From an uncultured beta proteobacterium (lineage in GTDB: Bacteria; Pseudomonadota; Gammaproteobacteria; Burkholderiales; Rhodocyclaceae): a stretch of 12,304 nt of DNA. The notes beneath the pieces were generated by a model that had not been told where the DNA came from, ran no database searches, and saw only the letters and a list, made by a program, of their open reading frames with translations. Shown here one piece after another: positions 6,988 to 12,304 of the stretch; within the stretch, counting starts at the first letter, position 1, and every line of letters starts with the position of its first letter. Made by a program: the position numbers and the translations under genes. The DNA lies in assembly GCA_903917505.1 (NCBI GenBank), contig CAIXAY010000379.1, forward strand, positions 1-12,304, read 5' to 3'.

Positions 6988-7016
6988 TTTGTATTGTTTT
7001 GTCATATTGTGGGCAA
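6988..7016 (-). promoter_or_regulatory. Candidate sigma-70 promoter of the lactonase-gntR-ABM operon
   Basis: On the minus strand TTGCCC (7016-7011) is followed after 17 bp by TACAAA (6993-6988), each matching 4 of 6 consensus positions. The spacer is unusually AT-rich for this window, with repeated TTGT words on the plus strand (6989-7010). A start near 6980 would leave a leader of about 70 nt before the GTG, containing the near-palindrome at 6932-6949. Confidence 0.4.
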
Positions 7017-7095
7017 CAGACGGCAGCCCGCGCAGTCGTTCAGACCAAGGTCATGGCCCCGGCCAGCAGTGGCATGATGGCCAGCGCACTCCGGC

Positions 7096-7425
7096 TCACG
7101 CCTGCCAGACGCCATAGCCCCGTTCCCGCAAAGCAATCGCCAACTCGACTTCCATGTCCCGCGCGCCGTCATAAGGCATCGGGTTATAAACGTCGTAGAG
7201 CTGCGGCAGCAGGCGCAGGCCGAATTGCCTGACGTAGCGATTGGACTGAATTCCGGCCTTGTGCTTGTCGAAGCGCAGGTCGGGATCGAGCCCGGTCATG
7301 CCGACGTAGACGCAGGGCTTGCCGATGACATAGTCGGGATTGGCCTTCATGAACCGGGCTTCGTAAAGCACGTCCTTCGACAGTTCGATCACATACACGT
7401 GATAGTGTTGACGGGTTCCCACCAT
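7096..7425 (-). CDS. GIY-YIG-like small protein of unknown function
   Basis: This is a protein of 109 residues from ATG 7425, or 118 from GTG 7452. The segment HYHVYVIELSKDV, followed about 25 residues later by CVYVGMTGLDPDLRFDKHKAG, resembles the GIY-YIG nuclease fold, where a Y-x-Y/V-I strand pairs with a YVGxT strand, an Arg and a His on the next helix. The canonical GIY triplet is only loosely met (VYVI) and the C-terminal catalytic Glu is not certain, although MEVELAIALRERGY contains candidates. Homologues I recall are stand-alone hypothetical proteins, so nuclease activity is unproven. ATG 7425 is preferred because AGGA lies ten bases upstream. It follows the VOC gene on the same strand by 55 bp, so they may be co-transcribed. 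No link to the catabolic genes is evident. Confidence 0.7.
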   Translation of the reverse strand: MVGTRQHYHVYVIELSKDVLYEARFMKANPDYVIGKPCVYVGMTGLDPDLRFDKHKAGIQSNRYVRQFGLRLLPQLYDVYNPMPYDGARDMEVELAIALRERGYGVWQA

Positions 7426-7480
7426 TCGCCGACGATCCTGTACTGACAGCACGCCGAAGCCCGGCCAGGCGCCTTCGCCC

Positions 7481-7906
7481 TCATTTCGTTGACGGGCTCA
7501 GAACGAGGACTATCCAGGATACGCCGAAGCGGTCGCTGAGCATGCCGAAGCCCGGCGAAAAAAATGTTTTCGTGAGCGGCATCTTCACCTGCCCGCCCTG
7601 AACGAGCGCGTTGAATCGCCGCTCGGCTTCGGCCGCGTCGGCGACCGTCAGCGACAGCTGGAAGCCGGCGAAGCCGCTGTGCTTGCCGCTGCAATCGTCG
7701 GAGGCCATCAGGACGCTGTCGCCGATGCGGAAGCTGGCGTGCATCACCCAGTCCTCCTTGCCGGCAAGGTTAACGCCGGGTGGCGGTGCGTCCGGGCTGT
7801 CCCGGTAGCGCATCAACATTTCGGTCTTGGCGCCGACCGCCTGGGCGTAGAACGCGATCGCTTCTTCGCAACGACCGTCAAAGTGCAGATAGGGTTGGAC
7901 TAGCAT
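7481..7906 (-). CDS. PhnB-like VOC/glyoxalase superfamily protein
   Basis: This 141-residue protein is of the PhnB/3-demethylubiquinone methyltransferase-like branch of the vicinal oxygen chelate superfamily. The N-terminal LVQPYLHFDGRCEEAIAFYAQAVGAKTEMLMRYRDSP is the family signature. The pattern continues with VMHASFRIGDSVLMASD, SLTVADAAEAERRFNAL and a closing SPGFGMLSDRFGVSWIV strand set, so both beta-alpha-beta-beta-beta modules are complete. These proteins bind a metal or a small substrate, but most, including PhnB itself, have no settled reaction. The start at ATG 7906 is supported by AAGGAG a few bases upstream; the frame stays open to an ATG at 7933 with a poorly placed ribosome-binding site. 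Nothing in the neighbourhood narrows the function. Confidence 0.88.
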   Translation of the reverse strand: MLVQPYLHFDGRCEEAIAFYAQAVGAKTEMLMRYRDSPDAPPPGVNLAGKEDWVMHASFRIGDSVLMASDDCSGKHSGFAGFQLSLTVADAAEAERRFNALVQGGQVKMPLTKTFFSPGFGMLSDRFGVSWIVLVLSPSTK

Positions 7907-7985
7907 GATTTCTCCTTGAATTGCGCCTTGCATTGACTCACATATTCCTCCTCGCTGGCGCGTCCCGAGGGAACGCTGAAGAATC

Positions 7986-8074
7986 CGTCACACCGGCGAA
8001 AGCGACCGCAGGAAGTGCAGAGCCCGGTGTCCAGTGCCCGGCCTTTCTGGATTCTGGCTTTCGCCGGAATGACG
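7986..8074. repeat. Dispersed palindromic repeat, copy B
   Basis: This is a second copy of the 1798-1884 element. It starts with cgtcacaccggcgaaagc and ends with tggctttcgccggaatgacg. Compared with copy A, 21 extra bases (8004-8024) sit inside the left hairpin, so ACACCGG (7990-7996) and CCGGTGT (8024-8030) still pair but around a long loop. The right hairpin (8051-8070) has one C-to-T change that leaves a G-T (G-U in RNA) pair. The third, central stem of copy A is not preserved. It is intergenic, 80 bp upstream of the VOC gene start. Confidence 0.85.
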
Positions 8075-8262
8075 AACAGGGGACGTAGTTCGCGCTTCCC
8101 TTGCGATTCCCGATTTCTTCCGCATCCCGCTCGGCAGGATCAAGCACCCGCTTTTTGAGGCGGCAGGAAAGATACGATTGGCGCGCATCACCGAAAGTTC
8201 CGCCGCGCGGCGCCGACAAAACTTGCCAAGGTGTTTCGCGCGGGAGCAATCTGCGCGCCTAA

Positions 8263-8279
8263 ATGGACCGCGGGTCCAT
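8263..8279. promoter_or_regulatory. 17-bp palindrome overlapping the mltD -35 region
   Basis: ATGGACC (8263-8269) and GGTCCAT (8273-8279) are perfect inverted arms around GCG. With the -10 at 8294-8299, a 17-bp spacer would put the -35 hexamer at 8271-8276, inside the palindrome, and no good TTGACA-like -35 is seen there. That geometry suits a repressor site, or an activator site compensating for a weak -35. Confidence 0.4.
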
Positions 8280-8293
8280 CGGCGCGCTTGCGC

Positions 8294-8299
8294 TATAAT
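8294..8299 (+). promoter_or_regulatory. -10 element of the mltD promoter (TATAAT)
   Basis: A perfect TATAAT lies in the context GCGCTATAATCGG, a -10 context I associate with betaproteobacterial promoters, about 88 bp upstream of the mltD ATG. The matching -35 position (8271-8276, cgggtc) is poor and is overlapped by the palindrome at 8263-8279. Confidence 0.6.
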
Positions 8300-8386
8300 C
8301 GGTCGTTTGCGCTAATGATTCGAACAGGCGATCCCGGTCACCGCAGACTGCCGCCAGCTCACGGCGGACAAGCACAGGAATGGTGG

Positions 8387-10009
8387 ATGACGATACGAAG
8401 CGAATTTGCATTGCTCGCCCCGCGCATTGTCGGTCTTGTCGTCCTGCTCGGGCTGTCGGCCTGCGCAAACGTGCCGCCGCACGGCGACCCGCCGCAATCT
8501 TCGGCCGCATCGTCGCCGGCTTCGCAAATGGCCGCCGCCGGATCGGCTGCCGGCCAGTCGATACAGGAAAGCGGGCAAGCCCGGCTGCACGCGCCGGCGA
8601 AAGCCCCGGCCCCCGGGGAGAGCCGCCTCCCGACCATCGAAATCGCCGCGCCGGCGCAATTGCCGCAGGCCATCGACCTGACCGCCGAGACCACCGATCT
8701 TTACGAACGCATGCGCAACGGCTTTTCCATGCCGAACATCAGCAACGATCTCGTTCTCTATCACCAGCAGTGGTACATCAACCGGCCGGATTACTTGCGC
8801 CGCATGGTCGAGCGCAGCAGTCTCTACATGCACCATATCGTCGAAGAACTTGAAAAGCGCGGCATGCCGATGGAGCTCGCGCTGCTGCCGATGGTCGAGA
8901 GCGCCTACAATCCGATGGCCTATTCGCGCGCCAAGGCGTCCGGCCTGTGGCAGTTCATTCCGGCCACCGGCAAGCGCTACAAGCTCGACCAGAACTGGTG
9001 GAAGGATGACCGGCGCGACATCGTCGCCTCGACGACGGCAGCGCTCGACTACCTGCAATCGCTCTACGAGATGCAGGGCGACTGGCACCTGGCGCTGGCC
9101 TCGTACAACTGGGGCGAGAACGCCGTCGCCCGGGCGATCGCCAAGAACCAGGCGCAGGGCCTGCCGACCGACTACCTGAGCCTGACCATGCCGCCGGAAA
9201 CGCGAAACTACGTGCCCAAGCTGCAGGCCCTGAAGAATATTTTCAGCAACCCGGCGCTGGTCGCCGAGCTGGATCTGCTGAACATACCCAATCGCCCCTT
9301 CTTCGCCACCGTCACCCAGACCGCCAACATTGACGTCGCCGTCGCTGCCAAGCTGGCCGGCATGTCACAGCACGACCTGCAGGCGCTCAATCCGGCGCAC
9401 AACCGGCCGGTCATCATGTCCGACACGCCGCTGATCCTGCCGGCCGACAAGGTCGACACTTTCCTCGCCAACCTCAAGGCGCGGGAGAACAGCAAACTGC
9501 CCCTGTGCTCCTGGCAGACCTACACCATGCGGCCGGGCGACAAACTGGAAAAGATCGCCCTGCGCTACGGCATGACCCTCGCCAGCCTGAAGACGACAAA
9601 CGGCATTAAAGCACGCGCCAAAGTGCCGCCGGGGACAATCCTGCTGGTCGCCGCGAAGAATGGCCGCAGCTCCGACATGGCCGCGCTCGCCGGGCAAGAG
9701 CGGCCGCCGGAGGCCGATCCCGCGCCGCTTGCGCGCAAGGGCGCGGCGCCGGGCGCCGCCAACAAGAAAGCAGCGGCTTCCCGCGTGACCGCCAGCCACG
9801 GGCGTCAAGTCCGTTCCGTCCAGGTGGCGACGCCAGGCAAGAAGCTGCCGGCAGTCACCCACTACACGGTGCGGCGCGGTGACACGCTGGCGTCGATCGC
9901 CAAGCGCTTCAAGGTCGGCGCCGACGACCTGCTGCGCTGGAACCGCATGGCGCCGAACGCGCTGACCCCGGGCAAGACGCTGACCATCCAGCTCGCGCAC
10001 AATCCCTGA
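8387..10009 (+). CDS. mltD: Membrane-bound lytic murein transglycosylase D, lipoprotein with LysM repeats
   Basis: This protein has 540 residues from ATG 8387. A lipoprotein signal peptide ends in the lipobox LSAC, making C26 the lipidated residue and anchoring the protein on the periplasmic side, probably in the outer membrane. After a Pro/Ala-rich linker, a lysozyme-like SLT domain (about residues 100-290) has the catalytic Glu as E171 in LPMVESAYNP, then ASGLWQFIP near 183 and LASYNWGENAV near 236. A degenerate LysM-like segment (about 315-362) is followed by two clear LysM modules, YTMRPGDKLEKIA (377-423) and HYTVRRGDTLASIAKR (491-536), joined by an Ala/Lys-rich linker. The enzyme cleaves glycan strands to 1,6-anhydro-MurNAc ends. 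AGGA at 8376-8379 supports this start over an in-frame ATG at 8231, which would bury the signal peptide. It appears monocistronic, with its own TATAAT box. Confidence 0.95.
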   Translation: MTIRSEFALLAPRIVGLVVLLGLSACANVPPHGDPPQSSAASSPASQMAAAGSAAGQSIQESGQARLHAPAKAPAPGESRLPTIEIAAPAQLPQAIDLTAETTDLYERMRNGFSMPNISNDLVLYHQQWYINRPDYLRRMVERSSLYMHHIVEELEKRGMPMELALLPMVESAYNPMAYSRAKASGLWQFIPATGKRYKLDQNWWKDDRRDIVASTTAALDYLQSLYEMQGDWHLALASYNWGENAVARAIAKNQAQGLPTDYLSLTMPPETRNYVPKLQALKNIFSNPALVAELDLLNIPNRPFFATVTQTANIDVAVAAKLAGMSQHDLQALNPAHNRPVIMSDTPLILPADKVDTFLANLKARENSKLPLCSWQTYTMRPGDKLEKIALRYGMTLASLKTTNGIKARAKVPPGTILLVAAKNGRSSDMAALAGQERPPEADPAPLARKGAAPGAANKKAAASRVTASHGRQVRSVQVATPGKKLPAVTHYTVRRGDTLASIAKRFKVGADDLLRWNRMAPNALTPGKTLTIQLAHNP

Positions 10010-10109
10010 ACCGGACCGCCGCGCGCCGTCCGCCACCCCTCCAGTTATGCATATGGCAACCGGCCAGGCGGCCCGTCGCCTTTCGTCCTAAAAAGTGCTT
10101 TTAATTCCA

Positions 10110-10138
10110 TTGGCATTTTGATACCCTATTGTCATTAT
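10110..10138 (+). promoter_or_regulatory. Candidate promoter of the HD-GYP-like gene
   Basis: TTGGCA (10110-10115) is followed after 17 bp by CATTAT (10133-10138), with an AT-rich stretch just upstream (10090-10108) that could act as an UP element. It is the only plausible pair in the 192-bp gap after mltD. Matches are 5/6 and 4/6, so the call is tentative. Confidence 0.4.
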
Positions 10139-10201
10139 CGGCGATGGTCATCGGCGCCGGCTCCGCCGATTGTCGTTCGCCAACACGACACGGGTAGGCA
10201 A

Positions 10202-11317
10202 ATGAGAAAAGCGATGAAGTTGCAGCACAACCACTTGAACGTCGGCAGACCGCTGCCGTGGAATGTCTATGACGGCACCGACCAGTTGCTGCTGAGCCGC
10301 GGCTTCGTCATCGAACGCGAGTCGCAACTCGAGGGCCTGCTCGAGCGCGGGATGTATGTCGACGCTGCCGAGCTCGAGGCTTCCCTGGAGAAGGCGCAGG
10401 CGGCCAAGATCCTCGATCCTTTCTGGGCCTGGGACGATCTCGTGGCCAAGCTCGGTTACCAGCTTACCCGTCCGAGCGCCGAACTGGGCTTCGTCACGCG
10501 CATCAAGGACATCGCCCAGCGCGTGATGCTGCTGACCCAGCGCCACGCCGACGCGACCATCGCGATCATCATGCTGACCATGGATCAGCGCCGCTACCCG
10601 ACCGTGCATTGCCTGCAGACCGCCGTGCTGTGCGACCTGGTGGCGACCCGCCTGGGCTGGGAAAGGCCGCGCCGCGGCAGCCTGATCTGCGCGGCGCTGA
10701 CGATGAACATCGGCATGCACGAACTGCAACAGCAATTGACGAATCAGCGCACGCCCTTGACGCCCGAGCAGCAGGATCTCGTCAAGCAGCACCCGCTGCT
10801 CGGCGCCGACATCCTGCGCCAGGCCGGCGTGGATTCGCCGATCTAGCTGAACATCGTCGAAAACCACCATGAGACGGCCAATGGCACCGGCTATCCGCGC
10901 GGCATCCGCGAGATGGACGACGACACCGTGCTGCTGCGCACGCTCGACGTCTATTGCGCCAAGATCAGCCCGCGCATGCACCGCAAACCGATGTCCGGCA
11001 CGCAGGCCGAACGCATCCTTTTCACCGACGCCGGAACGACCAGCGACAATCCTTTCATCCCGGCCCTGATCAAGGAGATCGGAATTTACCCGCCGGGCAC
11101 CTTCGTCAAGCTCGCCAACGGCGAGATCGCCATCGTGCACAAGCGTTCGGCCAGTATCAACGCGCCGCAGGTGCTGAGCCTGATCAACGACAAGGGCGAC
11201 CCGCTGATCGAGCCGATCCGGCGCGATACCTCGCGCGAAATGTACAAGATCGCCAAGGACGTCCTGCGCGAGACCATCCTGATCAACATCAATCCGGCGA
11301 AGATCTGGACCGACTAG
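10202..11317 (+). pseudogene. Degenerate HD-GYP-type protein interrupted by one in-frame TAG
   Basis: The frame runs 214 codons from ATG 10202, hits TAG at 10844-10846, then continues in the same frame for 156 codons to the TAG at 11315-11317. The join falls inside one domain. Before the stop are an N-terminal module (LNVGRPLPWNVYDGTDQLLL), H136 in TVHCLQT, and HPLLGADILRQAGV. After it come ENHHETANGTGYPRGI and a C-terminal beta region (FVKLANGEIAIVHKR). These are the halves of an HD-GYP domain, the family of cyclic-di-GMP phosphodiesterases. The HD pair is replaced (ALTMNIGM at 165-172) and GYP is preceded by NG instead of DG, so even an intact protein may lack catalysis. From memory, homologues often have Trp at the stop position, so TGG to TAG is the simplest cause. 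It is either a recent nonsense mutation or a base-call error. The start could also be ATG 10214. Confidence 0.8.
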
Positions 11318-11338
11318 TTTTCCGGGAAACGCGGCGAT

Positions 11339-12304
<966 letters not shown>

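Larger units (their letters stand above)
7907..8386. other. 480-bp non-coding region between the VOC gene and mltD
   Basis: This region holds, from left to right, the VOC gene's ribosome-binding site (7911-7918), a strong minus-strand GAGGAGG site followed by an ATG-TGA start-stop pair (7938-7953), repeat copy B (7986-8074), and the mltD control region (8263-8299 onward). Between about 8075 and 8262 I see nothing I can name. Reading frames crossing the region have repeat-derived peptides (SFRRKPES, AFAGVT) and are not supported as genes. Confidence 0.7.

Noticed and set aside
7938..8249. 103-codon minus-strand frame between the VOC gene and mltD
   Set aside because: It is translated largely from repeat copy B (SSFRRKPES, AFAGVT) and has no recognisable domain or convincing ribosome-binding site.
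10012..10095. Intrinsic terminator after mltD
   Set aside because: GC-rich partial inverted repeats occur (for example CGGAC at 10012-10016 with GTCCG at 10028-10032), but stems are short and no T-run follows.
10110..10130. Sigma-54 (-24/-12) promoter before the HD-GYP-like gene
   Set aside because: TGGCA fits the -24 side, but the GC expected about ten bases later is absent.
11318..11338. Bidirectional terminator between the HD-GYP frame and the ABC gene
   Set aside because: The 21-bp gap has a short TTTTCCGGGAAA-like symmetry but no GC-rich stem long enough to call.

Overview
The window reads as a GC-rich proteobacterial chromosome segment, most likely a betaproteobacterium near the Rhodocyclales. 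That placement is an inference. It rests on an MltD-type lipoprotein transglycosylase, a degenerate HD-GYP protein of a style I associate with that group, a GCGCTATAATC-type -10 region, and dispersed repeats of the GTCATTCCGGCGAAAGCCGGAAT type. No rRNA, tRNA, CRISPR array, transposase or phage gene is visible.

Region 1 (1-4863, + strand) is a sugar-catabolism operon: the 3' end of a PfkB-type kinase, an LsrF-type class I aldolase/thiolase, a divergent ribulose-phosphate 3-epimerase paralogue that overlaps it by 8 nt, a two-domain RhaD-type class II aldolase fused to a short-chain dehydrogenase, and a DeoR-family regulator. A repeat element and a strong hairpin fill the 148 bp between the epimerase and the aldolase-dehydrogenase.

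Region 2 (4857-6909, - strand) converges on it and looks like one operon: an SMP-30/gluconolactonase-like lactonase, a FadR-subfamily GntR regulator 1 nt downstream, and a small ABM-fold protein. A candidate promoter and an 18-bp near-palindrome lie upstream of the lactonase. Together regions 1 and 2 look like a catabolic locus for a phosphorylated keto- or deoxy-sugar that ends in DHAP plus a small aldehyde/acid or acetyl-CoA. It shares two enzyme types with AI-2 degradation (LsrF and an LsrG-like ABM protein), but in the window it has no LsrK-, LsrR- or LsrACDB-like gene. Its substrate cannot be read from the sequence.

Region 3 (7096-8386) holds two small leftward genes, a GIY-YIG-like protein and a PhnB-type VOC protein, then a 480-bp non-coding stretch with a second repeat copy and the mltD promoter region.

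Region 4 (8387-12304) holds mltD (+), a degenerate HD-GYP gene (+) broken by a single in-frame TAG, and, converging from the right edge, the C-terminal part of an OppF/DppF-type peptide ABC transporter ATPase (-), which runs off the window.
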